Shown: positions 43,675-51,540 of the stretch, piece by piece
Layout of the letters: every line of letters starts with the position of its first letter
Position numbering within the stretch: the first letter of the stretch is position 1
Assembly: GCF_004010325.2 (NCBI RefSeq)
Contig: NZ_SADR02000002.1
Location: 1-64,000 of the forward strand
DNA: 64,000 nt
Source of the DNA: Mesorhizobium sp. M00.F.Ca.ET.216.01.1.1
GTDB taxonomy: Bacteria; Pseudomonadota; Alphaproteobacteria; Rhizobiales; Rhizobiaceae
Direction: 5' to 3'
Program-made: the position numbers and the translations under genes
The notes under the pieces: model-generated
Told to the model about the DNA's origin: nothing
Database searches by the model: none
The model's input: the letters and a program-made list of their open reading frames with translations, nothing else

Positions 43675-45132
43675 TCAGGCGTCGCCAGGGAGCGAAGGGC
43701 GTGCCGCGAGCGCACGGCCTCCAACCGCAATGGCGAGCGCGACGCCGATCAGAACCGCCGCGACCGCGAAGGTGATCCGCATACCGGCGGCAACGGCCTC
43801 TGGATGGGCCGTAGTGATGTCGATCGTCGCCGATGCGAGCGCGAACACAGCACCCATGACGGATGCCCCGGTGACGAGCCCGAGATTGCGCGACAGGCTG
43901 AGCATGCCGGAAATGACGCCCCGCTGGCCCGGATGGACATCCATCATGACAGCAGTGTTGTTGGCCGCCTGGAACAGCTGGTAGCCGGGGGTCAAGACGG
44001 CGATGGCGGCAATGTAGCCCGCAACGCCTGATATCGCCGGAAGCACGGATAGGGCAATTGACCCAGCCGCCATTGAGGTGAGCCCAACGACGACCATGAA
44101 CGGCGCGCCCAGACGGTCGACGACACGACCGGCCGGGACACCGCTCAGTGCGGAGATGATTGGGCCAATCGACATGACGATTCCAACAAGTGCCGGGCCG
44201 AGCCCGAGCGCGCGAGAGAGGTAGAACGGCCCGACCGCCAGCGTCGCCATCACGACCGTGGAGACGAGCACGTTCATCGCCAGGCTCGCACTCAGCACCG
44301 GATCGCGGAACATCGCCAACCGGATCAAAGGCGATGCTGCTCTCGACTCGGCGAACACGAAGAGGCCGGTGCCGAAGACGGCAGCCGACAGCAAAGCCAT
44401 ATTGAGCGGACCGAAACTGCCGCGTCCGATCGTCATGGCGAGCGCATAGGCCGCGAGCGTCAGGGCAAGCAGCAGCGTGCCTATGGTGTCGAAGCCGGCC
44501 CGATCCGTCTTCGGCCCCCTGATGTCAACGGGCAGGTGGCGATACGCGAGAAGAAAAGCCAGGATGCCAAGCGGCACGTTGACGAGGAAGATTGCCCGCC
44601 AACCAAGGCCGGCGATCAGAAAGCCGCCGAGCGATGGACCGAGAGCGGTGCCAATCGCCGACATCGTTCCGAGCAGCCCCATGGCGCTGCCGGTCCTTGC
44701 CTTCGAAACCGTCTCGCCGACAAGGGCCATGGCAAGGGCCATCATGACGGCCGCTCCGAGGCCCTGCGCTGCCCGGGCGGCAATCAGCAGCCAGAGCGTG
44801 GGCGCTGCGCCGCTTAAGGCCGAGGCCACCGTGAACAAGAAGATCCCGGCCAGCAGCAGCCGTCGGCGGCCGGCGATGTCACCGAGCCGTCCGGCGCTGA
44901 CGATCAGGGTGGTGATGGCAAGGAGATAAGCCAGCACGACCCATTGGACGTCCTGGAAGGAGGCGTTGAACGCCTGTGCCAGGGTCGGCAAACCGACATT
45001 GGCGATGCTGGTGCCGAGCGAGGATAGCAGCATGGATAGCGAAAGGCTGGCGAGTGCCCAGCGAACCGAAGGTGTCCGTTCCGCACTTGCGGCGACTGCC
45101 ACATCTCGTCCTGCAATGATCGGCTTCAACAT
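43675..45132 (-). CDS. MFS transporter, DHA2 (14-helix) type
   Basis: A 485-residue drug:H+ antiporter. Fourteen hydrophobic segments are evident, with motif A-like GRLGDIAGRRRLL after helix 2 and LGPSLGGFLIAGLGWRAIFLVNVPLGI, the motif C region that marks exporters. The DHA2 family includes EmrB and other multidrug pumps. It is divergent from the LysR gene at 45276, probably its regulator. The substrate is unknown. Confidence 0.92.
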   Translation of the reverse strand: MLKPIIAGRDVAVAASAERTPSVRWALASLSLSMLLSSLGTSIANVGLPTLAQAFNASFQDVQWVVLAYLLAITTLIVSAGRLGDIAGRRRLLLAGIFLFTVASALSGAAPTLWLLIAARAAQGLGAAVMMALAMALVGETVSKARTGSAMGLLGTMSAIGTALGPSLGGFLIAGLGWRAIFLVNVPLGILAFLLAYRHLPVDIRGPKTDRAGFDTIGTLLLALTLAAYALAMTIGRGSFGPLNMALLSAAVFGTGLFVFAESRAASPLIRLAMFRDPVLSASLAMNVLVSTVVMATLAVGPFYLSRALGLGPALVGIVMSIGPIISALSGVPAGRVVDRLGAPFMVVVGLTSMAAGSIALSVLPAISGVAGYIAAIAVLTPGYQLFQAANNTAVMMDVHPGQRGVISGMLSLSRNLGLVTGASVMGAVFALASATIDITTAHPEAVAAGMRITFAVAAVLIGVALAIAVGGRALAARPSLPGDA

Positions 45133-45275
45133 GGACTCCGTCTTCTGGCGGCTCCGGAAAATGGAGCTGTCAGACAGCTAGTCCCTTGCCTGATATGGCG
45201 GAAGGCGCATCATTTGCACTTTATTCGTGCGTTTGACGCCATGGCAGATTACGCCTGTCGTGCTACGATCGATGC

Positions 45276-46208
45276 ATGTCGCACCCTGATCTCAATCTGC
45301 TAGTCACCCTTGATGTGCTGCTGACGGAAGGCAGCGTGGCACGCGCCGCCAAACGGCTGCGGCTGAGCCCGTCGGCGATGAGCCGCGCGCTGGCGCGATT
45401 GCGGGAGACGACCGGCGATCCGCTGCTGGTCCGGGCCGGACGCAGCCTTGTTCCGACACCGCGGGCGCTTGAGCTTCGCGAGCGCGCCGGTCAGCTTGTG
45501 CAGGACGCCGAAGCCGTTCTGCGTCCGGTCGAGACGCTCGACCTGAAACGGCTCGTGCGAACATTCACGCTCAGAAACGGGGATGGTTTTGTCGAGAATT
45601 TCGGACCGGATCTCATTGCGCGCGTGGAGGAACAGGCACCGGGCGTGCGGCTGCGTTTTGTGCCGAAGCCGGACAAGGACAGCACGCCGCTGCGCGACGG
45701 CAGTGTAGACCTGGAAACGGGCGTCGTCGGAAAGACCATGGGACCGGAGGTGCGCGCGCAAGCCTTATTCCGTGATCGTTTCGTCGGTGTCGTGCGCAAG
45801 AGGCACCCACTGGTTCAAGGTAAGATCACGCCTGCCCGTTACGCGGCCGGCCGGCACATCCTGATCTCGCGTCGCGGGCTCGACAGGGGACCGATCGATG
45901 ATGCCCTCGAGCCGTCGGGGCTGAAACGGGAGATCGTGACGGTAGTCGCCGGCTTCTCGGAAGCCCTGGCTCTGGCGCGCGCCTCGGACCTGATCGCCAG
46001 CGTTCCCGAACGCTATACGGGAAACCTGCGCGATGGAATGTTCTGTTTTCCTCTGCCGGTTCCCCTGCCGGAAATCACGATCTCATTGCTCTGGCATCCG
46101 CGGCTGGACGCCGATCCGGCGCATCGCTGGCTGCGCGGGTGCGTTCGGGACATCTGCGCGGCGCAACTCACCGACGCATCGAACCGAGGAAGAGCCGCCG
46201 GAGGCTGA
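45276..46208 (+). CDS. LysR-family transcriptional regulator
   Basis: A 310-residue regulator with winged HTH at 4-62 (LLVTLDVLLTEGSVARAAKRLRLSPSAMSRALARLRETTGDPLLVRAG) and the NodD/PcpR-like effector domain with NGDGFVENFGPDLIARVEEQAPGVRL. This start form (HPDLNLLVTLDVLL) marks the subgroup that commonly sits opposite efflux pumps in Rhizobiales. It shares a 143-bp intergenic region with the MFS gene. Its 3' end is 25 bp from the partial rlmJ copy. Confidence 0.92.
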   Translation: MSHPDLNLLVTLDVLLTEGSVARAAKRLRLSPSAMSRALARLRETTGDPLLVRAGRSLVPTPRALELRERAGQLVQDAEAVLRPVETLDLKRLVRTFTLRNGDGFVENFGPDLIARVEEQAPGVRLRFVPKPDKDSTPLRDGSVDLETGVVGKTMGPEVRAQALFRDRFVGVVRKRHPLVQGKITPARYAAGRHILISRRGLDRGPIDDALEPSGLKREIVTVVAGFSEALALARASDLIASVPERYTGNLRDGMFCFPLPVPLPEITISLLWHPRLDADPAHRWLRGCVRDICAAQLTDASNRGRAAGG

Positions 46209-46233
46209 AGTGGCTAGGATCTCGGCTTCACCC

Positions 46234-46622
46234 CTACTCGCCAGCCAGCCATTCCAGCGTCCAATGCGCCGGTTTTTCGACCGTCAGCAGCCGGTGCAAG
46301 ACCGGCAGCAGCGTGCGCAATTCGCCTTCCAGCGTGAAGGGCGGGTTGACCACCACCATGCCGCTGCCGTCGAGGCTGGGGTCGGCCGAGGGTGGCCTGA
46401 TCTCGAGGCCGATGTCGAGCAGCTTCGGAACGCTTGTTTCCTTCAGCGCCTTGCGGAAAGCGGCGACCGCCTTGCGGTCCTTGACCGGATACCACAGCGC
46501 CCGGCCAGCGCCGGTGGGCTCGCTGGAGCCCTTCGGCCAGGCGGTCGAACTCGCCCTCCTCCTCGAACGGCGGATCAACCAGGACGAGGCCGCGCTTTTC
46601 CTTCGGCGGCAGATGCGCGCCG
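46234..46622 (-). pseudogene. Partial copy of the rlmJ 3' end
   Basis: This 389-bp segment matches the last 130 codons of the intact rlmJ at 48551 almost base for base: ALWYPVKDRKAVAAFRKALKET, LLDIGLEIRPPSADPSLDGSGMVV and the ending EWLAGE. A ten-base deletion near 46496 breaks the frame, and the similarity stops abruptly at 46622, where the DoxX coding sequence ends. No start exists. It is a leftover of a duplication or recombination that placed the following three genes beside rlmJ. Confidence 0.9.
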
Positions 46623-47081
46623 TCAGCCGATGGTTGCCGCCAGCACCAGCCCGCCGATAACGGCGACATTGATCAGAAAGGCAGAACGCAGCGCTTGCCT
46701 TTCCGGTCCGTCATAGCGCCAGAAACACAGGACGAGCATGTTCGCCGCCGCCGTGAACAGGATCAGTGCGCCGGCGGTGTAAGGCACCGCGACGCCCATG
46801 GCGAGGCAGAAGCCGGCCACGACTTCCAGCATTGAGCCGGCGGCGAGCAGAAAGGCCGGAGCCGGAAACCGCCGCGCGGCCAGATCTCCGCTGATCGCCC
46901 TGAATTTCACGAAATGCTCGATTCCAGCCCAGAGGAAGACGCCGCCGATCAGCGCCAAGCCGAGCGCGTGGCCGGTTTGGATGAACATGCCGGCCTCACT
47001 CGCGGACGCTTCGCCGGCCGCGAGCGAAGGGATGAGATACTGGGCGATTTTCCCGGTGACCCCGGTTGCCAGGATGGTCAT
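46623..47081 (-). CDS. DoxX-family membrane protein
   Basis: A 152-residue protein with four predicted helices. HALGLALIGGVFLWAGIEHFVKF, AAGSMLEVVAGFCLAMGVAVPYTAGAL and the final FLINVAVIGGLVLAATIG match the DoxX/DoxD group, whose members take part in redox and thiosulfate-quinone chemistry or stress defence. The stop codon abuts the end of the rlmJ partial copy, so the 3' end may have been shaped by the recombination. It follows the VOC gene by 14 bp, an operon. Confidence 0.82.
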   Translation of the reverse strand: MTILATGVTGKIAQYLIPSLAAGEASASEAGMFIQTGHALGLALIGGVFLWAGIEHFVKFRAISGDLAARRFPAPAFLLAAGSMLEVVAGFCLAMGVAVPYTAGALILFTAAANMLVLCFWRYDGPERQALRSAFLINVAVIGGLVLAATIG

Positions 47082-47095
47082 GGCCCTGCTCCGGT

Positions 47096-47518
47096 TCAAT
47101 CTTCAGGCAGAAAGCCGGGGTTGAAGACAACCTCCCAGAGGTGATCGTCTGGATCCTGGAAATAGCCAGCGTAGCCACCCCAGAAGGTCTTCTGGGCCGG
47201 CTTGACCAGGCGTGCGCCGGCCGCGATGGCCTGCCGCATTACGGCGTCGACCTCGGCCTGGCTGGCCACGTTGTGACCGATCGTGAACTCCGTCGGGCTG
47301 CGGCTGGTCTGGCCGATGCCGGCATCACGGGCGATGTTGCCGCGCTCGAAGATCGCAAACTTCAAACCACCCTGCAGCGTGAAGAAGGCCACGGCGCCAT
47401 GCTCGAATTCCTGACCAGTAATGCCTTCGGTCGGAAATCCAAGGCCATTCCGATAGAATTCCAGTGAGTTTTCCAGATTGTCGACGCCAAGTGTGACGAC
47501 ACTTATTCGGGCTTTCAT
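47096..47518 (-). CDS. VOC-family (glyoxalase-like) protein
   Basis: A 140-residue vicinal-oxygen-chelate protein: SVVTLGVDNLENSLEFYRNGLGF, then AFFTLQGGLKFAIFER and GYAGYFQDPDDHLWEVVFNP with the terminal metal-binding glutamate. The pattern fits the glyoxalase/bleomycin-resistance/dioxygenase superfamily, and the DPDDHLWE ending is typical of the paralogue group. GAGGAGAGACCGAC precedes ATG 47518. First gene of the VOC-DoxX pair, divergent from the AraC gene. Confidence 0.9.
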   Translation of the reverse strand: MKARISVVTLGVDNLENSLEFYRNGLGFPTEGITGQEFEHGAVAFFTLQGGLKFAIFERGNIARDAGIGQTSRSPTEFTIGHNVASQAEVDAVMRQAIAAGARLVKPAQKTFWGGYAGYFQDPDDHLWEVVFNPGFLPED

Positions 47519-47705
47519 GTCGGTCTCTCCTCTCAATGGTCACCAATGTTTTGCCGGCGAGCCGGGAGCGGATATGATCAGGCTCCGCGACCGGCGCCGA
47601 CTGCGTCCGGTTTGCCATGGCGACAGCGGCGTGCATTGAAGATTTCGGCCAAAATGCCAAGGCGACAGAGAAAGCGGACCGAGCAAGCTGACGAAGGCCA
47701 AAGGG

Positions 47706-48479
47706 ATGGAAGCGGTACTGGCGCAGACCACTGGCTTTTTCCATAAACGCGCGGCTGACCGGCGCCTGGCCGGCGCGTTCGCCTCGGTCTGGATCCACCG
47801 CATGCAGGATCAGGACGCGCCACCTATCATCATAACGCCGGATGCGACGATCGACCTGCAATGGATCGACGGCCAGTTCCGGGTCGCGGGGCCGGACCGG
47901 GAGCCGCAAATCGAGACCTTGCCCTCCGGCGCCCTGGTCGTCGGCTTCCGGTTTCGGCCAGGCGCGGCTGCCGCCTGGCTGGGCGTGCCTGCGAGCGAGA
48001 TCGTGGGGCAACGCCTCGATCTGGATGAGCTATGGGGAGCCAAGGCCCGACAGCTAGCGGGCCGCGTTCGCGCCGCCCCCGACCTCGCCGCCTTGGTGGG
48101 GTCTCTGGAGGACGCGATCGGCCAATCTGCGGCCGGGCGTGAGGCGCTCGACCCGATCATGGGTAATGCCTACGACGTCATCGACCAAGGCTTGCCGGCC
48201 GGTGCGCCTCTGGTGCCCTTTCTTCTTCGCGCGCTGCACATGAGCGAGAGGACCTTGCGCCGCCGCTTCGAGGAAAGTTTCGGATATGGACCGAAGACGC
48301 TCGACCGCATCCTGCGCTTTCACCGCTTCCGACGCCTGCTGCGCGCGTCCGGCGGTGCCTCGACCGCGGTGCTTGCGGCTGAGGCTGGCTATTCGGATCA
48401 AGCCCATCTCATACGCGAGAGCCGGCGGCTGTCGGGCATCACGCCGTCCGCGCTGGCAGATGGCATGCCTCGGACTTAG
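47706..48479 (+). CDS. AraC-family transcriptional regulator
   Basis: A 257-residue regulator. The N-terminal 150 residues (IITPDATIDLQWIDGQFRVAG, VVGFRFRPGAAAAWLGVPASEIV) match the DUF6597-type sensor found in AraC proteins beside VOC genes; residues 165-250 have the AraC HTH (MSERTLRRRFEESFGYGPKTLDRILRFHRF and AEAGYSDQAHLIRE). Divergent transcription from VOC-DoxX over about 190 bp makes it the probable regulator of that pair. Confidence 0.9.
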   Translation: MEAVLAQTTGFFHKRAADRRLAGAFASVWIHRMQDQDAPPIIITPDATIDLQWIDGQFRVAGPDREPQIETLPSGALVVGFRFRPGAAAAWLGVPASEIVGQRLDLDELWGAKARQLAGRVRAAPDLAALVGSLEDAIGQSAAGREALDPIMGNAYDVIDQGLPAGAPLVPFLLRALHMSERTLRRRFEESFGYGPKTLDRILRFHRFRRLLRASGGASTAVLAAEAGYSDQAHLIRESRRLSGITPSALADGMPRT

Positions 48480-48550
48480 CATTCTACCCGGCGCCGGTGT
48501 GCTGACTTTTCGGGGCCTCGCTCATCGGCCGAGCTTCGGCCGGGGGACGC

Positions 48551-49399
48551 CTACTCCCCCGCCAGCCAGTCCAGCGTCCAATGCGCCGGTTTTTCGACCG
48601 CCAGCAGCCGGTGCAAGGCCGGCAGCAGCGTGCGCAATTCGCCTTCCAGCGTGAACGGCGGGTTGGCCACGACCATGCCGCTGCCGTCGAGGCTGGGGTC
48701 GGCCGAGGGCGGCCTGATTTCGAAGCCGATGTCGAGCAGCTTCGGAATGCCTGTTTCCTTCAGCGCCTTGCGGAAAGCGGCAACCGCCTTGCGGTCCTTG
48801 ACCGGATACCACAGCGCGTAGATGCCGCCCGGCCAGCGCTTGTGGGCTCGCTGGAGCCCCTCGACGAGGCGGTCAAACTCGCCCTCCTCCTCGAACGGCG
48901 GATCAACCAGCACCAGGCCGCGCTTTTCCTTCGGCGGCAGATGCGCGCCGAGCGCCAGCCAGCCGTCGAGTTCGATCACCCGGGTCTGGAAATCGCTAGC
49001 AAACAGCGCCTTCAGCTTGGCGACATCCTGAGGGTGCAGTTCGATCGCCGACAGCCGGTCCTGCTTGCGCAGGAGATGCCTGGCGATCAGCGGCGAGCCC
49101 GGATATTTTTTCACCGCGCCATCGGGATTGAGCGACCGCACCGCGTCGAGATAGGGCGCGAGAAGCGCTGCCGCCGCGCCGCTCGGCTCGGCATCGATCA
49201 GCCGGCCGATGCCGCCTTGCCATTCGCCGGTCTTCTGCGCTTCGCTCGACGACAGATCGTAGCGGCCGATGCCGGCATGGGTGTCGATGACGCGAAACGC
49301 CTTGCCCTTCTGCTTCAGATATTCGACGAGCCGGCTCAGCACGACATGCTTGACGACATCGGCGAAGTTTCCGGCGTGATAGGCGTGGCGGTAGTTCAA
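48551..49399 (-). CDS. rlmJ: 23S rRNA (adenine2030-N6)-methyltransferase
   Basis: A 282-residue RlmJ. The N-terminus NYRHAYHAGNFADVVKHVVL is the family hallmark, the SAM site is RVIDTHAGIGRYDL and the catalytic LVDPPFEEEGEF (DPPF) is central; WYPVKDRKAV and NPPFTLEGEL follow. The start is TTG 49399, overlapping the stop of the upstream gene as TTGA. It methylates A2030 of 23S rRNA in E. coli. Its last 130 codons are partly duplicated at 46234-46622. Confidence 0.93.
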   Translation of the reverse strand: MNYRHAYHAGNFADVVKHVVLSRLVEYLKQKGKAFRVIDTHAGIGRYDLSSSEAQKTGEWQGGIGRLIDAEPSGAAAALLAPYLDAVRSLNPDGAVKKYPGSPLIARHLLRKQDRLSAIELHPQDVAKLKALFASDFQTRVIELDGWLALGAHLPPKEKRGLVLVDPPFEEEGEFDRLVEGLQRAHKRWPGGIYALWYPVKDRKAVAAFRKALKETGIPKLLDIGFEIRPPSADPSLDGSGMVVANPPFTLEGELRTLLPALHRLLAVEKPAHWTLDWLAGE

Positions 49400-50013
49400 T
49401 TGGAGCCCCTGCCCCAGCGCGGCGGTGGCGGCTGCGAGTTCGGATTTTCCGGCCGGCGGCGGCCGAAACGCAACGCCATCACCAGGCCGATCAGACCCGC
49501 CGCCATCAGCGAGAAACCGACCGGCCGCGCGCGGCGATCGATCTCGCCGGCGCCGGCGCGCAGCACCAGGTCCACCGCCCGCATCTCGATGCCCTCGGCG
49601 TCGCCCAGGCCGACGGTGAAGAGATAGGGACCGGGGCTGACCGTCGGGATCAGGCCGGCCTCGTCGCGAAAGATCTTGTCCGGCAGTTGCGGGCTGACCT
49701 GGCGCGGATTGTCGGAATGGTTGAACTGCAGCGTCGAAGCCAGCACCGTCCTGCCGCCGCTGGCGGCGGTCAACGTCAGCACGGTGCGCTGCTGCGAGAC
49801 GATGCGCTCGGCATTTGCCGTGAGGTCGACCAGCACCCGCACCGGCGCATCGCGTCCGGCAAGCGGCACCGTCACCGGCTTGAAGCGGCCCTGCTCGTAG
49901 ACCCGCCAACTGCCGATCTCATGGCCAGAGAAATTGCTCATCGCCCAGGGATAGACGATGCCGATGCCGGTGCCGGCGAGCAGGATCAGGACAAACAGCA
50001 AGCGCATCCGCAC
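49396..50013 (-). CDS. Conserved two-helix envelope protein
   Basis: A 205-residue protein with an N-terminal anchor (LLFVLILLAGTGIGIVYPWA), a roughly 130-residue outer domain with beta pattern (GRDAPVRVLVDLTANAERIVS, RTVLTLTAASGGRTVLASTL, GPYLFTVGLGDAEGIEMRAV) and a C-terminal helix (PVGFSLMAAGLIGLVMALRFG) ending in a short basic tail. No family with a known role is recognised. The start GTG 50013 follows AAGG; ATG 50007 is an alternative. It is coupled to rlmJ by a four-base overlap. Confidence 0.75.
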   Translation of the reverse strand: MRMRLLFVLILLAGTGIGIVYPWAMSNFSGHEIGSWRVYEQGRFKPVTVPLAGRDAPVRVLVDLTANAERIVSQQRTVLTLTAASGGRTVLASTLQFNHSDNPRQVSPQLPDKIFRDEAGLIPTVSPGPYLFTVGLGDAEGIEMRAVDLVLRAGAGEIDRRARPVGFSLMAAGLIGLVMALRFGRRRPENPNSQPPPPRWGRGSN

Positions 50014-50138
50014 AGCTACCTTGCATTAGTGCCGGGACAGTCGGCCGCGCGTTCGCTTTTTCTTGATCAGTGAGTCCATGGCGCCGCTTTACATCGTAAG
50101 GCTTGGAAAAACCAGAAGAAGGTCGATTGTGGCGCATC

Positions 50139-50300
50139 TTCCCTTCTCGCCTTGTTGTGGGAGAAGGTGATCGAGCGAAGCTCGGTCGGATGAGCGGTGT
50201 TCCAGCTTGGCGCCTGCTTACCCCTCACCGGGATTGCCAACCGATTTGTGAAGAACAAATCGGGGCAATCCGACCTCTCCCACAAGAAGGGGCGAAGTAA
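50139..50300. repeat. Palindromic intergenic repeat element
   Basis: About 160 bp with nested inverted repeats. The outer pair is TGTGGGAGAAGGT (50156-50168) and ACCTCTCCCACA (near 50273-50284). Inside, GGATTGCC and CCGATTTGT (50231-50249) pair with ACAAATCGG and GGCAATCC (50255-50271), a 17-bp stem with a two-base bulge and a GAAGA loop. CGAGCGAAGCTCG forms a further hairpin. It resembles multi-copy rhizobial palindromic elements; a degenerate piece is at 4560-4609. Confidence 0.65.
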
Positions 50301-50316
50301 GGACGTCCCAAGAACC

Positions 50317-51540
50317 CTACTGCGGCTGCAACAGGCCGCCCCGCCGGCGCATAAGCAGCCAGCCCAGGCTGCACGCCAATCCGACGTTGAACATGGCCAG
50401 GCCGGAAAGCACGGCAAGCGTGCCGTGGGCTCCGGTCCACTCCATCAGCAAAGCGCCGACGGAGGGTGCTGCCGCTTGGGCGATCAGGCTCGGCATGGCG
50501 AGACGGCCCATCAGCTTCGCGTAACCCGACGAGCCGAACAGAGCAAGCGGCAGCGTTCCTCGGGCGATCGATTCGAGGCCGATGCCGGCGCCGTAGAAGC
50601 CGAGCGCCACCGGCACGACCGGCATGCCCAGCCATAGCGCCGAGACGCCGATCGCAACAAAACTCACCGACGCGAATTTGGTCCAGATCGGATGATGATA
50701 GCGCGCAATCACCATCTCGATGGCGCGCGCCGCCACCTGCGCGGGGCCAACCAAGGCGCCAAGGCCCACTGCAGCAGCGAGCGCCAGGCCGCTGGCCTGC
50801 AGGATCGTCAGCAGATGCACCGACAGCGTCGAGGAAATCACCGCCGCAAGCGTGAGGGTGGTGGCAAGCAAGATCATGATCGGCAAGGACGAATTGCCCA
50901 CCGGAGCGGCTTTTGCTGTTTGTCTCGGTTCGGTCCTGGCGCTCCGCGGCATCTCGCGCGGAACAACGAGGAGATAGAGCGGAAGCGCGAGCAGCAGCTG
51001 TACGGCGGCGTAGATCAGGCAGGTGCCGCGCCAGCCGAGTTCCCCCATCAGCAAGGCCGAAATCGGCCAGCAGATGGTGCTGGCCAAGCCGCCAAACAGG
51101 GTCAGCGTGGTGATGGCGGAGCGCGCGCTCGTGCCGTAGCGGCGGCCCAGCGTCGCGAACGCAGCGTCGTAGAGCCCCGCCCCCATACCCAACCCGACCA
51201 CCAGCCAGGCGGCGATATACGCGGCAAGGTTCGGCGCGGCCGCCAGGCCGAGCTGGCCGACGCCGATGCAGACTGCGCTGAAGGCAAGCGCGTTGCGGCC
51301 GCCACGCCGTTCGATCGACGAGCCGACGCGCGGCGAGATCAGACCGGCGACAAGCAGCCCCAGCGACAGGCCGCCGACGACCCATGCCAGCGGCCAGCCG
51401 GTGTCGGCAGCGACCGCCGGCGCAATGACCGCCGGCAGATAGTAGGAGGAGCCCCATGCCATGATCTGCGTCAGGCCAAGCACGGTGATGATCGTGCCGC
51501 GGCTGCGCACGCCAACCATTGCAGGCGGTAGCAAGTTCAC
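50317..51540 (-). CDS. MFS transporter in the first ars module
   Basis: A 407-residue, 12-helix major facilitator. SRGTIITVLGLTQIMAWGSSYYLPAVIAP, WVVGGLSLGLLVAGLISPRVGSSIERRGGR and LGMGAGLYDAAFATLGRRYG give a recognisable subgroup found in rhizobial ars loci with flavoproteins. An MFS arsenite exporter (ArsK) is known from Agrobacterium; this may be a relative, which is inference. GTG 51540 overlaps the flavoprotein stop as GTGA; ATG 51519 is an alternative. Last gene of arsR-flavoprotein-MFS. Confidence 0.85.
   Translation of the reverse strand: MNLLPPAMVGVRSRGTIITVLGLTQIMAWGSSYYLPAVIAPAVAADTGWPLAWVVGGLSLGLLVAGLISPRVGSSIERRGGRNALAFSAVCIGVGQLGLAAAPNLAAYIAAWLVVGLGMGAGLYDAAFATLGRRYGTSARSAITTLTLFGGLASTICWPISALLMGELGWRGTCLIYAAVQLLLALPLYLLVVPREMPRSARTEPRQTAKAAPVGNSSLPIMILLATTLTLAAVISSTLSVHLLTILQASGLALAAAVGLGALVGPAQVAARAIEMVIARYHHPIWTKFASVSFVAIGVSALWLGMPVVPVALGFYGAGIGLESIARGTLPLALFGSSGYAKLMGRLAMPSLIAQAAAPSVGALLMEWTGAHGTLAVLSGLAMFNVGLACSLGWLLMRRRGGLLQPQ

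Noticed and set aside
48551..49909. 452-codon reading as one long protein
   Set aside because: The N-terminal 160 codons are out of frame with the envelope-protein gene and unlike RlmJ; the true start is TTG 49399.
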